Shown piece by piece: positions 17,038 to 25,624 of a stretch of DNA of 64,000 bases. Below the pieces are notes generated by a model, which saw nothing but the letters and a program-made list of their open reading frames with translations, did no database searches and was not told the origin of the DNA. The stretch is from positions 58,576 to 122,575 of the forward strand of contig JAFVGN010000034.1 of assembly GCA_017474925.1 (NCBI GenBank), written 5' to 3'. Position numbers and translations under genes: made by a program. Position 1 is the first letter of the stretch. Every line of letters begins with the position of its first letter. Source of the stretch: Prevotella sp. (GTDB lineage: Bacteria; Bacteroidota; Bacteroidia; Bacteroidales; Bacteroidaceae).

Positions 17038-18633
17038 TTAAAAAGTCACCTTTTCGTCACACAGATCTGCTACAATGGAGCGGTGAGTAATCAGGATGAC
17101 TGTTTTGCCGGGATATTGCTTGAAGAGCCTGCTGAACAGTTCCCGTTCTGTGTCCTCGTCTAATGCGGAACTGATTTCGTCCAACAGCAAGATGCTGCCT
17201 GGCCGTAGCAGTCCACGGGCAATGGCAATGCGTTGTGCCTGTCCTCCGCTCAGTCCGCTGCCATGCTCGCCCAGTTCGGTGTCCAGTCCGTTGGACAGGT
17301 CTTTCACGAAGTCTGCACAGGCAGTATGCAGCACGCTCCACAGCTCGCTTTCCGTCGCTTTGGGCTTAGCCAGTTGTAAGTTGTAGCGGATGGTACCGCT
17401 CATCAGCGAGTTGCCTTGTGGCACATAGCATAGGCCGCTACTTGTCGTTACCACTCCCTCGGTAGGCTGTACCAATCCTAATATCAGTCGGAACAGTGTC
17501 GTCTTTCCTATTCCCGTCTCACCCATGACAGCTGTTTTTGAACCAGCTTTGAACTCGTAGGTGAAGTGGGACAGGATTTCCCTGTCGCCTGAGGCATAGC
17601 GGAAGCTGACGTCATCGAAGTGTACGCTGCAATTGTCGTCAGCATGTTCTACTCTTGTTCCTCCCTCGGCATTGTTTACTTTCTCCTCTTCTTTCGACAG
17701 ATCTTCCAACCGGTCGATGCTTGCGGTGGCATGTATCAAACCCGGAAGCAGGTTAAGCAGCTGCAGGACAGGGTGCTGTATCTGGCTGACCAACTGTAGG
17801 AAAGAAGTCATCACGCCAAAGGTGATGATGCCGGCACGCAATTGCAAGCTTCCCCAGACGAAGGCCAGCAGATAGCCCAGTCCGAAAGCACATCCCAAAA
17901 TCATTCTCGTAACCACCGTGAAGCGTGTGCGGTGCATGACATGGCCTCTCAGTCGTTGCTGCATCGAGTCAAGTCTTTCCGTCAGCCACGATTCACTGTC
18001 CAGTGAGCGTAACATCGCATTGTACTCAACTCCCTCCTGGACGTGCATCTGGATGCGGCTTTCGTCCTCTCTGATGTCCAGTGTCATCTGTCGTAGCCGT
18101 CGTGCTACAAGCTTGGCAGCCACCAGCGCCAACGGTGTCAGCACCAATAGTGCCCAAGCCAAACGTGTGTCAAAATAGTGCAGTAGCAGAAAGGCGCCAC
18201 ACAGCTGCAACGATGTTACCAGCATCTGTGGCAGTATGTCTGTTGTGGCCTGGCAGACCACCTCAATGTCCTTGGCCAAACGGGAGCTGATATCGCCTGA
18301 ATGCAAGTCATGGTCTGTAAACAGTTGTCTAACAAACAGACAGCTGAACATTTGCAGTCTCAGGGAATTCATCTGCATGGTGTTGGCTTTAATGCCCATA
18401 TAGTAGTAGGTCTGTCGCAGCACGACACCCCCCACTACTGTCAGCACCAGCCATACAGTCATCCATGCAATATCCTCGGCAGTACCCTTGCGGATGGTAT
18501 CGTCAATGAACTGTTTGCTGAGCCATACCATCAGCAGGCCGAGCGCTACTTGGCCGATACCAGCAAAAATACGCACTACCGTGTTAGCACGAATGCCTTT
18601 TGTGTTTTGCCAAAGCCAGGTTACGTAGTTCAT
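17038..18633 (-). CDS. ABC transporter, fused permease and ATPase
   Basis: A 531-residue half transporter with an N-terminal membrane domain of about six helices (residues 15-290) and a C-terminal ATPase domain: Walker A GETGIGKTTL, signature LSGGQAQRIAIARGLL, Walker B ILLLDEISSAL and H-loop ITHRS. The architecture is that of exporters of peptides or lipids; no C39 leader-peptidase domain is present. ATG 18633 overlaps the PqqD-like stop as ATGA, which favours it over an in-frame ATG 24 bases earlier. As last gene of the HPrK-like/S26/PqqD operon it probably exports the product of that cassette (inference). Confidence 0.9.
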   Translation of the reverse strand: MNYVTWLWQNTKGIRANTVVRIFAGIGQVALGLLMVWLSKQFIDDTIRKGTAEDIAWMTVWLVLTVVGGVVLRQTYYYMGIKANTMQMNSLRLQMFSCLFVRQLFTDHDLHSGDISSRLAKDIEVVCQATTDILPQMLVTSLQLCGAFLLLHYFDTRLAWALLVLTPLALVAAKLVARRLRQMTLDIREDESRIQMHVQEGVEYNAMLRSLDSESWLTERLDSMQQRLRGHVMHRTRFTVVTRMILGCAFGLGYLLAFVWGSLQLRAGIITFGVMTSFLQLVSQIQHPVLQLLNLLPGLIHATASIDRLEDLSKEEEKVNNAEGGTRVEHADDNCSVHFDDVSFRYASGDREILSHFTYEFKAGSKTAVMGETGIGKTTLFRLILGLVQPTEGVVTTSSGLCYVPQGNSLMSGTIRYNLQLAKPKATESELWSVLHTACADFVKDLSNGLDTELGEHGSGLSGGQAQRIAIARGLLRPGSILLLDEISSALDEDTERELFSRLFKQYPGKTVILITHRSIVADLCDEKVTF

Positions 18634-18899
18634 TCCACGATTCCGACATTCTGCCATTCCTTGATGGTACGCTCCACATCAGCGCGTGCCCTGGCTTCCT
18701 CCACGTCGTATTCACTACACAAAGCTGTTGTCAGCGAGTCAACGGTGAACTCGCCTTGGGCTGCTGCATTCTCCCATAGGAATGCTGCAGTCTCGTTGAG
18801 GCTGATCAGCTTGCTGAAGTCAACGGCTCCCAAACCCTCGCCAACTATTACTTTCTCGCCACACACATTGCGTAGCACAAATCCATTCTTTTGTTTCAT
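18630..18899 (-). CDS. PqqD-like peptide-binding protein
   Basis: An 89-residue protein with the PqqD/RRE fold pattern: short strands (FVLRNVCGEKVIV), then LISLNETAAFLWENA, and a C-terminal helical segment ending in EWQNVGIVE. In peptide-modification pathways such domains bind the leader of a precursor peptide and hand it to modifying enzymes. Here it sits between an S26-like peptidase gene (6 bases upstream) and an ABC exporter (4-base overlap). No radical SAM or other classical modifying enzyme is present. Confidence 0.85.
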   Translation of the reverse strand: MKQKNGFVLRNVCGEKVIVGEGLGAVDFSKLISLNETAAFLWENAAAQGEFTVDSLTTALCSEYDVEEARARADVERTIKEWQNVGIVE

Positions 18900-18905
18900 A
18901 TTTTA

Positions 18906-19343
18906 CTACTTGATACCTTTTACCTTTCTATATATATATAATAGATACCTTCTGACGGGACGCAACGCGAACCACAATCTCGCCCATCGTTTACGCCACG
19001 GACTGTCAAGCGGATGACGCTGGCCCTTCGCATTGACGACATGGGTCGCCAGCGCCTTGACATCATCTTTCAGGCAGCGTTCCGTACCGGCAATATTTCC
19101 ATCGCCCATCAAGGTCAGGCGATTGCCTTGAATGCTGATGACGCGGTGTACTACATAGCGCGAACCTTCCACCCAGGCCAGTACAACATCACCAACCTTC
19201 ACGGACGAGGGATGCTCCAGAATCACACTTTCCCGCCCTCCAATAATAAACGGAAGCATGCTTCTACCCCTGACGGGGAACGTTACGCTCAGCCCCTCGT
19301 TGACTAATTTGATGGCTTCTTGTATGATGGCTTCGTCGGTCAT
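18906..19343 (-). CDS. S26/S24-like signal-peptidase-related protein
   Basis: A 145-residue protein. The catalytic Ser is probably S28 in GRSMLPFI, and a His (H66 in YVVHRV) sits where bacterial type I signal peptidases have Lys, as in the archaeal and ER signal peptidases with a Ser-His pair. There is no N-terminal membrane anchor, so the protein appears cytoplasmic or peripheral; the C-terminus is strongly basic (SPWRKRW to YIYRKVKGIK). In this operon the natural guess is cleavage of a leader peptide before export. Start overlaps the HPrK-like stop by 4 bases. Confidence 0.8.
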   Translation of the reverse strand: MTDEAIIQEAIKLVNEGLSVTFPVRGRSMLPFIIGGRESVILEHPSSVKVGDVVLAWVEGSRYVVHRVISIQGNRLTLMGDGNIAGTERCLKDDVKALATHVVNAKGQRHPLDSPWRKRWARLWFALRPVRRYLLYIYRKVKGIK

Positions 19344-20188
19344 TGGGCAATCGTTTTATTACACAATGTGGCAGCAGCTTCGTCTGGCAGACATTCCATG
19401 TGCCAGATGGATGTGGCCATAATCAGTTCATTTTCTGTCTGGTGCAGTCCGTCGGCTACCATCTTGTCCCAGCGCTTTCCGGAAATGCTGGGTACGAGTA
19501 CTGCATACGCAGCAATGTTACCCAAAGGCTTGATTTTGTTGTGGGGGGCCTGGCTCAGCTGAACAATACCTCCTATCGGATAGCTGACATTCCGATAGCA
19601 GGGGGTCTTGCCACTCCAGGGACTACCATAAACCATAGCAGTGCCTTCCTCCGTCAATTTTACTACTGGATTGTCGTCGTTCACCAGCTCTGTACCTTGG
19701 ATGTAGCGTAACCAGAGGGAGGCATGGGTACTTTTACCCGTTCCGCTCTTGCCAAGGAACATATATGCTTTGCCTTGATAACTGACTACTGCGGCATGAA
19801 ACAAGGCCGTTTTCAGCGAAGCAGTGGCTAAGGCGTAGAGTACCATCAGTGCATTGTCGAGGGCCATCTTTTCCTCGAATCCTGTCGTTGTCAGTGTGGC
19901 TTCCCGATAGTCAGGGGTACATTCCAGACATCCTGCGCTATGTCCCCTCCAGCGAAACTCGAACACGGGGTTGTCGCCGTTCTTGCCACAGATGATATCT
20001 TGTCCCTCGTCTTCCTGACGAAGTTCCTCGACATAGCTGAGAGGCTCACCTTGCTCAATGGTCAGTGCAAACACGGTATCGCCGCCTTCTGCGACAAAAG
20101 GCTTGTAATTGGACATCAGTCCCAATATTTTTTCATTGGCATTGATGCTGAAGCGGTGGCCTGCAACAAGAAAGTATTTCGTATTCAT
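19340..20188 (-). CDS. HPr-kinase-like P-loop protein
   Basis: A 282-residue protein whose C-terminal half resembles the catalytic domain of HPr kinase/phosphorylase: P-loop GKSGTGKST at residues 146-154, DDN at 171-173 and GSPWSGK at 188-194. It lacks the N-terminal domain of true HprK. Relatives occur with PqqD-like proteins, leader peptidases and ABC exporters, and in lasso peptide clusters some phosphorylate the precursor. It is first in a four-gene operon with overlapping coding ends. Its substrate here is unknown. Confidence 0.8.
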   Translation of the reverse strand: MNTKYFLVAGHRFSINANEKILGLMSNYKPFVAEGGDTVFALTIEQGEPLSYVEELRQEDEGQDIICGKNGDNPVFEFRWRGHSAGCLECTPDYREATLTTTGFEEKMALDNALMVLYALATASLKTALFHAAVVSYQGKAYMFLGKSGTGKSTHASLWLRYIQGTELVNDDNPVVKLTEEGTAMVYGSPWSGKTPCYRNVSYPIGGIVQLSQAPHNKIKPLGNIAAYAVLVPSISGKRWDKMVADGLHQTENELIMATSIWHMECLPDEAAATLCNKTIAQ

Positions 20189-20195
20189 ACTTAAA

Positions 20196-20235
20196 TAAAA
20201 AGAGGAGAGATGCCTTCATGGTTGGGATCCCTCCT
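20196..20235 (-). terminator. terminator between tRNA-Gln and HPrK-like operon
   Basis: On the minus strand AGGAGGGAT pairs with ATCTCTCCT (one G-T pair) around a 15-base loop, followed by CTTTTTA. It lies 20 bases after the tRNA-Gln and just before the HPrK-like start, with no clear promoter in between. Confidence 0.7.
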
Positions 20236-20255
20236 TATTTGTAATCCAATTATTG

Positions 20256-20326
20256 TTGTCCAAGGCGGATTCGAACCACCACAAACAGAACCAAAACCTG
20301 TTGTGCTACCATTACACCATTGGACA
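20256..20326 (-). tRNA. tRNA-Gln(TTG)
   Basis: The acceptor stem TGTCCAA pairs perfectly with TTGGACA, the anticodon stem ACAGG/TCTGT holds loop TTTTGGT giving anticodon TTG, and the T loop is TTCGAAT. CCA is not encoded. A well-formed promoter lies upstream on the minus strand: TTTG at 20408-20405, 19 bases, TAATTTTG at 20385-20378. Confidence 0.95.
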
Positions 20327-20419
20327 CTACACGTCACGCTTTGACCGTCAAGTCGAAGAATCACGCTTTTGCGGGTGCAAAATTACTAAAATTTTGGAAC
20401 ACTGCAAAATTTTTCCCCA

Positions 20420-21715
20420 TTATTTCACGATTAGAAGATAATAATTCTTCTTGCCCTTTTGCGCCAGCAGATATTTTCCGTCAATCAAGTCGTCGGCTGT
20501 TACGGCACGGTTCTGGTCTGTCAACTTTTCCTTGTTCAGTGACACGCCACCACCTTGTACCATTTTACGCATCTCGCCTTTTGAAGGGAATACTGGGGCG
20601 ACAGTCGTCAGCAACTCTATAGCAGGCTGCCCCAACTGGTCCTTGGCTATCTCAAATTGTGGAACACCATCAAACACGTCCAGGAAAGTCTGCTCGTCAA
20701 TTTTCTCCAGCCCTTCCTTGGTGGACTTGCCAAAAAGTAGGTTGGATGCCTCAATGGCAGCATCAAGGGCTTCACGGGAATGAACCATCACCGTGACTTC
20801 TTCAGCAAGGCGTTTCTGTAAGATGCGTCTGCCAGGATCCTGTTGGTGTTCGGCAATGAGTTCGTCAATGGTCTCTTTTTCCAGAGAGGTGAATATCTTG
20901 ATGTATCGTTCTGCATCATCATCACTGACATTGAGCCAGAACTGATAAAACTTATATGGTGTCGTCCGCTGCGGGTCAAGCCAGATATTGCCGCTTTCCG
21001 TCTTGCCGAACTTCTTGCCGTCGCTTTTGGTGATGAGAGGGCAGGTGAGGGCAAAGGTCTCAACCTCGTTGCCCAGTGTGCGGCGAATAAGCTCCGTACC
21101 TGTGGTCATGTTACCCCACTGGTCGTTACCGCCTAACTGTAGCTTGACACCGTAGTGCTGATAAAGATAAAGGAAGTCGTATCCCTGGAGGAGCTGATAG
21201 GTGAACTCGGTGAATGACAGACCGTCGCGGGCCGTACCGTTCAGACGCTGTTGAACAGACTCCTTGGCCATCATGTAGTTGACGGTGATGTGCTTGCCTA
21301 CCTCACGGGCAAAGTCGAGGAAGGTGAAGTCTTTCATCCAGTCATAGTTGTTGACCATCACGGCAGCATTGGCATCTTTCGACTCGAAGTCAAGGAACTT
21401 GGACACCTGTTTCTTGATGCATTCCTGGTTGTGACGCAGTGTCTCGTCATTCAGAAGATTGCGTTCTTGCGATTTTCCCGAGGGGTCGCCAATCATACCT
21501 GTGGCACCACCCACCAGGATGATGGGCTTGTGTCCGCAACGTTGCAGGTGACGCAGCATCATGATGCCGCAAAGGTGACCGATATGCAGTGAGTCTGCCG
21601 TAGGGTCAGTACCAAGATAGGCTGTCACCATTTCTTTTTGAAGTAGTTCTTCTGTGCCTGGCATCATCTGTGCCAGCATTCCACGCCATTTCAGTTCTTC
21701 AACAAAGTTCTTCAT
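20420..21715 (-). CDS. tyrS: tyrosyl-tRNA synthetase
   Basis: A 431-residue class I synthetase of the bacterial TyrRS type. The HIGH motif is HIGHLCG (residues 44-50), the KMSKS loop appears as KFGKT in [13 protein letters not shown], and the C-terminal S4-like RNA-binding domain runs from about residue 360 to the end. It charges tRNA-Tyr in the cytoplasm. It closes the metK-DUF4271-hemD-rnpA-yidD-tyrS run; 40 bases separate it from yidD. Confidence 0.97.
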   Translation of the reverse strand: MKNFVEELKWRGMLAQMMPGTEELLQKEMVTAYLGTDPTADSLHIGHLCGIMMLRHLQRCGHKPIILVGGATGMIGDPSGKSQERNLLNDETLRHNQECIKKQVSKFLDFESKDANAAVMVNNYDWMKDFTFLDFAREVGKHITVNYMMAKESVQQRLNGTARDGLSFTEFTYQLLQGYDFLYLYQHYGVKLQLGGNDQWGNMTTGTELIRRTLGNEVETFALTCPLITKSDGKKFGKTESGNIWLDPQRTTPYKFYQFWLNVSDDDAERYIKIFTSLEKETIDELIAEHQQDPGRRILQKRLAEEVTVMVHSREALDAAIEASNLLFGKSTKEGLEKIDEQTFLDVFDGVPQFEIAKDQLGQPAIELLTTVAPVFPSKGEMRKMVQGGGVSLNKEKLTDQNRAVTADDLIDGKYLLAQKGKKNYYLLIVK

Positions 21716-21755
21716 CGTTATCTAATTCTTGTTTTTTTCATTTTTATCTTAATTC

Positions 21756-21998
21756 CTATGGTACCGGATCATATCCGGAACCACCCCAGGGATTGCATCG
21801 CAGTATTCGCCAGATAGCGAGTCCTAATCCCTTGATAGGGCCGTGTTTGATGATTGCTTGTCTGGCATATTCGCTACATGTGGGTGTAAAGCGACAAGAA
21901 GGTCCCAGCAAGGGCGATATGGCAACTTGGTAGAATCTAATCGGCATCACTAAAAGCCACACCAGCATTTTTGATAACCATCGTCCAAGTGTATTCAT
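21756..21998 (-). CDS. yidD: membrane protein insertion efficiency factor YidD
   Basis: An 80-residue protein with the YidD pattern: an amphipathic N-terminus ([20 protein letters not shown]), Cys residues in [11 protein letters not shown], and the final [13 protein letters not shown]. It helps YidC insert inner-membrane proteins. ATG 21998 is chosen because it overlaps the rnpA stop as ATGA, the classical rnpA-yidD coupling; the longer frame is inside rnpA. Confidence 0.93.
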   Translation of the reverse strand: MNTLGRWLSKMLVWLLVMPIRFYQVAISPLLGPSCRFTPTCSEYARQAIIKHGPIKGLGLAIWRILRCNPWGGSGYDPVP

Positions 21999-22381
21999 AG
22001 CTTCTCTGCCATTCGTTTCAACAAACTGACCACACGCTTTTCTACTTCCTGTGAAGAATAATGTTCTTGCGACAACCAAACAAAAGCCATCAGCACCATC
22101 TCTTCTTCTGGCAATGCGTCATAGACAACCTGCTTATGCTGTCTGAAAGCCTCTCGTACTTGCCGTTTCACTAAGTTACGATCGACGGCATGTTTAAAAC
22201 GCTTCTTAGGTACACTGATCAACAGCTGTACGGGGACATCGCCATATTGGCGATTCGTTTTCATATAGACAACCCTTAGTGGATAAGCTGCCATTGAGAG
22301 GCTGCTTCCTCCGCCAAAGAGCGTTTCTATCAGTTTCTGACTGACCATTCGCTCCCGCTTTCTCAGTGTAGGAGCTGTCAT
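21995..22381 (-). CDS. rnpA: ribonuclease P protein component
   Basis: A 128-residue basic protein with the RNR motif [20 protein letters not shown]. It binds the RNase P RNA and helps mature tRNA 5' ends. The gene is followed by overlapping yidD as in most bacteria, but rpmH is not next to it here; hemD precedes it by 20 bases. Confidence 0.94.
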   Translation of the reverse strand: MTAPTLRKRERMVSQKLIETLFGGGSSLSMAAYPLRVVYMKTNRQYGDVPVQLLISVPKKRFKHAVDRNLVKRQVREAFRQHKQVVYDALPEEEMVLMAFVWLSQEHYSSQEVEKRVVSLLKRMAEKL

Positions 22382-22401
22382 ATTTATTAAATTGATATCA
22401 A

Positions 22402-23151
22402 TTAGCCTTTTTTCTCCAATAAAAAGTGCTGAAGCGCACCGGTCATGGATGGATATTTCTCAGAGGGAGCTTCCAAATCGAGTCGTAATCCTGCGTCCTT
22501 GACAGCCTTGGCTGTAGCGGGGCCAAACGTGGCAATGGCAATCTCACCCTGCTTAAAGTCTGGGAAGTTCTTCGTGAGTGACTCAATACCTGCAGGGCTG
22601 AAGAAAATGAGCATATCGTAGTCAAAGTTCTGAACCTCTTCAGGGGTAAAGTCGTTTGATACGGTACGATACATCACACATTCCTGATGATTCAGTTTCT
22701 TGGCATTCAGCATTTGGGCGATAGAATCATTGTGAACGTCACTCATGGGTAACAGATACTTTTCGTTCTTATGCTTGACCATAGTAGGTATCAAGTCGTC
22801 TATCTTGCCTGTTGTCCCAAAGAAGACCTTGCGTTTGCGATACTGCACATACTTTTGAATGTAAAGTGAGATAGTCTCTGTCACGCAAAAGTACTTCATG
22901 TCCTCGGGAATAGCTACACGCAACTCTTTGGCCAGCGTAAAAAAGTGGTCAATAGCATGGCGTGAAGTAAATACGATAGCCGTGAAGTCTAAGATGTTTA
23001 TTTTTTGTGTTCGGAAATCCTTGGCGGAAATTCCTTCAACCTTAATGAACGGGCGGAATACAAGCTCCACCCCAAATTTGGAAGCAATGTCGTAGTAAGG
23101 CGACTTTTCGCTTGATGGTTTAGGCTGCGAAACCAAAATCTTCTTGATCAT
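22402..23151 (-). CDS. hemD: uroporphyrinogen-III synthase
   Basis: A 249-residue protein with the HemD fold pattern: KKILVSQPKPSS at the start, ILDFTAIVFTSRHAIDHFF in the first domain and MLIFFSPAGIESL and EIAIATFGPATAKAV in the second. HemD closes the tetrapyrrole ring. The sequence is divergent, as is normal for this family, so the call rests on the SPAG and FGPATA motifs. It sits 7 bases downstream of the DUF4271 gene, a pairing common in Bacteroidales. Confidence 0.85.
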   Translation of the reverse strand: MIKKILVSQPKPSSEKSPYYDIASKFGVELVFRPFIKVEGISAKDFRTQKINILDFTAIVFTSRHAIDHFFTLAKELRVAIPEDMKYFCVTETISLYIQKYVQYRKRKVFFGTTGKIDDLIPTMVKHKNEKYLLPMSDVHNDSIAQMLNAKKLNHQECVMYRTVSNDFTPEEVQNFDYDMLIFFSPAGIESLTKNFPDFKQGEIAIATFGPATAKAVKDAGLRLDLEAPSEKYPSMTGALQHFLLEKKG

Positions 23152-23158
23152 CAGTGTC

Positions 23159-24175
23159 CTAAAAATTAATTTTCAAACTATTTGCAGTTGTCTCCAAAAC
23201 TCCCCAAAAGGCAAGCAATGGTACGATTTCGAGGCTGCAAAAGTACAAAATAATTTGCAATTTAAAGACCTTTTGGCGGAAAAAGATGGTAAAACACTTA
23301 TAAATCGTTAGAATTTTAACGATTACTAAGACAGTTGTGAAGTAAATGATGGCATTTTTGATGGACAGCTCAAAGTAAACAGAGAGTACGACGAGGGGGA
23401 ACAGCATCGTAGCTTCAAGGGATGATATGAATAATAGTGCCTTGGCAAATTGTCCGCTCTTTTTGCTGCCAAAGAAGACGGTGTTGACGATTGAATATGT
23501 GAGGAATCTCAAGATGAAATAGGCAACAGTCATTGCCAAATAGATGACAATAAGATAGTATTGGGACTTCAGCACATAAGTGTCGCCATACGTATGGAGC
23601 GAGTAGAAATAGTATAGTAAGGCTATCATGATGCTATCCAGGATAATCAGTGAAACCAGGAATCGCATTTCATTAGCCGTCTCCGCTACTTCCGTACTTC
23701 CTTCATGGGGTGTATAAAAGAACTTTTTGGCCTGGCTTATAATGAAGTGACTGGTATTCGACAGTGAAATTAGGGTCAGCACAAAACAAACCAGCAGCAA
23801 TGAGGTGATAATATTGTCGTTGTGAATAGTGTACGGAACAGGATCTCCCGCCACACCATAGCGTCCTCCCGGCAACTCAGGGTGGAACAGCGTATCCTTC
23901 GAGAAAAACCCTTCTTTGTAATATTGGGGCAGTTGTACGTCCAGCATGTTGTGCCCCTTGTCGTGTCCAGGCAGATGTAATGTGTCAGGACGCTGGCTCC
24001 AGCGTATTTCCGAAGCCTTGAATCTCGACTGGATGGCAGAATCTTGTTGGGCAGGAGTAGCATTGCGTGGCAACCAGCTGATGACCATGGCTGGTGTCAA
24101 CGGTTTGTGCTGGGGTACTGCAGAATCTCCCTGCACTGCTATGGTCTCATGTGCAATACTATCCTGCTGTATCAT
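23159..24175 (-). CDS. DUF4271 membrane protein
   Basis: A 338-residue protein with a polar N-terminal region (residues 1-105) and six to seven hydrophobic segments from about residue 115 to the end. The gene order metK-DUF4271-hemD suggests membership of this Bacteroidetes-specific family. Function unknown. It begins 3 bases after the metK stop, so the two are cotranscribed. Confidence 0.78.
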   Translation of the reverse strand: MIQQDSIAHETIAVQGDSAVPQHKPLTPAMVISWLPRNATPAQQDSAIQSRFKASEIRWSQRPDTLHLPGHDKGHNMLDVQLPQYYKEGFFSKDTLFHPELPGGRYGVAGDPVPYTIHNDNIITSLLLVCFVLTLISLSNTSHFIISQAKKFFYTPHEGSTEVAETANEMRFLVSLIILDSIMIALLYYFYSLHTYGDTYVLKSQYYLIVIYLAMTVAYFILRFLTYSIVNTVFFGSKKSGQFAKALLFISSLEATMLFPLVVLSVYFELSIKNAIIYFTTVLVIVKILTIYKCFTIFFRQKVFKLQIILYFCSLEIVPLLAFWGVLETTANSLKINF

Positions 24176-24178
24176 TGC

Positions 24179-25435
24179 TTAGATTCCGAATTCACGCTTG
24201 ATGTCTTCTACACGGTCCAGCTTTTCCCATGTAAACAGCTCTACATCGATGATTTTTGTTTCATGGTAGCGGCTTGTGAAGGTCTTTTTTATCACTTCCG
24301 ACTGTCTGCCCATATGTCCATAGGCTGCTGTTTCCAAATACATGGGCTGGCGCAACTTCAGTGTCCGTTCTATGGCTTTGGGACGCAGGTCGAAGAGTTT
24401 CTCAATATGTTTGGCTATTTCGCCGTCTGACATGTTTACATGTGAGCGGCCGTAGGTGTTGACATAGATGTTCATGGGTTTGGCGACGCCAATGGCATAG
24501 CTTACCTGTACCAACATCTCGTCTGCAACGCCTGCCGCAACCATGTTCTTTGCTATGTGTCGTGCCGCATAGGCTGCTGAGCGGTCCACCTTCGATGAGT
24601 CTTTCCCAGAGAATGCACCTCCTCCGTGTGCCCCTTTGCCACCATAGGTGTCGACAATGATCTTGCGACCGGTAAGTCCCGTGTCACCGTGAGGACCGCC
24701 AATGACAAATTTGCCTGTGGGGTTGATATAGTATTTGATGTCGTCGCCAAACAGTCCGAGTACTTTCTTGGAATGTATTTTCTCCTTTACACGTGGAATC
24801 AGGATTCCCAACACATCGTTTTTAATCGTCTGAGCCATCTCCTCGTCTGATGCAAATTCATCATGTTGCGTTGAAACGACGATAGTATCAATCCGCTCCG
24901 GAATACCTTCGTCGCTGTATTGGATTGTAACTTGGCTCTTGGCATCAGGCCGCAGATAGGTCATCTCCTTGCCTTCCTTGCGTATTTCTGCTAATGTCCG
25001 CATAATCAGGTGAGCCAGGTCGAGTGATACAGGCATCAGATTCTCCGTCTCGTTGCATGCATAGCCAAACATCATGCCTTGGTCTCCGGCACCTTGTTCT
25101 TCTTCATTGCCATTGTCCACACCACGGTTGATGTCGTCGCTTTGCTCATGGATGGCTGTCAGGATGCCGCACGAATTGCCGTCAAACTGGTACTCGGCCT
25201 TTGTATAGCCAATTTTCTTGATGGTATTGCGGGCTATGGTCTGCAAGTCGATATACACTTCGCTACGTACTTCGCCCATCAATACCACCTGACCGGTAGT
25301 AACAAACGATTCGCAAGCCACGCGGGCATGCTCGTCATAGGCCAGGAACTGGTCCAGGATGGCATCACTTATCTGGTCGGCCACTTTGTCTGGGTGGCCC
25401 TCTGAGACTGATTCTGATGAAAACAAATAGCTCAT
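24179..25435 (-). CDS. metK: S-adenosylmethionine synthetase
   Basis: A 418-residue enzyme that makes SAM from methionine and ATP. Motifs: [18 protein letters not shown] at the N-terminus, the [12 protein letters not shown] motif, and the P-loop-like [12 protein letters not shown] 25435 gives the usual family start; a longer frame would cover the promoter element TACCTTTGC just upstream (about 25462-25470). It is first in the run extending to tyrS. Confidence 0.97.
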   Translation of the reverse strand: MSYLFSSESVSEGHPDKVADQISDAILDQFLAYDEHARVACESFVTTGQVVLMGEVRSEVYIDLQTIARNTIKKIGYTKAEYQFDGNSCGILTAIHEQSDDINRGVDNGNEEEQGAGDQGMMFGYACNETENLMPVSLDLAHLIMRTLAEIRKEGKEMTYLRPDAKSQVTIQYSDEGIPERIDTIVVSTQHDEFASDEEMAQTIKNDVLGILIPRVKEKIHSKKVLGLFGDDIKYYINPTGKFVIGGPHGDTGLTGRKIIVDTYGGKGAHGGGAFSGKDSSKVDRSAAYAARHIAKNMVAAGVADEMLVQVSYAIGVAKPMNIYVNTYGRSHVNMSDGEIAKHIEKLFDLRPKAIERTLKLRQPMYLETAAYGHMGRQSEVIKKTFTSRYHETKIIDVELFTWEKLDRVEDIKREFGI

Positions 25436-25479
25436 ACGATTGTTATTTTCTTGTTTTTGGCTGCAAAGGTACAAAAAAA

Positions 25480-25600
25480 AATAGAAATTAGAAATTAGGA
25501 AGTAGAAATTATGATTTGTTTAAATGCCGATAGTGTCATTCAGCAGCATCTGCACTTGGTAGTAATCACAATTTCTAAATCCTAATTCCTAATTTTTAAT
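25480..25600. repeat. inverted AATTAGG-array element upstream of metK
   Basis: Left arm 25480-25516 (GAAATTAGAAATTAGG-type array ending in TAGAAATTATGATT) and right arm 25564-25600, whose complement reads the same type of array ending in TAGAAATTGTGATT. The core between is 47 bases (25517-25563). The left arm lies immediately upstream of the metK promoter; the remainder to 25624 is AT-rich with no gene. Confidence 0.75.
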
Positions 25601-25624
25601 ACTTAATGTCTAGTACTTAATTTA

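Noticed and set aside
19340-20188. True HPr kinase/phosphorylase controlling carbon catabolite repression
   Set aside because: Lacks the N-terminal HprK domain, and the neighbours are peptide-maturation type genes, not phosphotransferase genes.
20133-20219. A 28-codon open frame (starts MKASLLFLFK, with two adjacent Cys) just before the HPrK-like gene, as a peptide precursor
   Set aside because: Its first part is the terminator hairpin and its second part overlaps the HPrK-like gene in another frame; composition and position look accidental.
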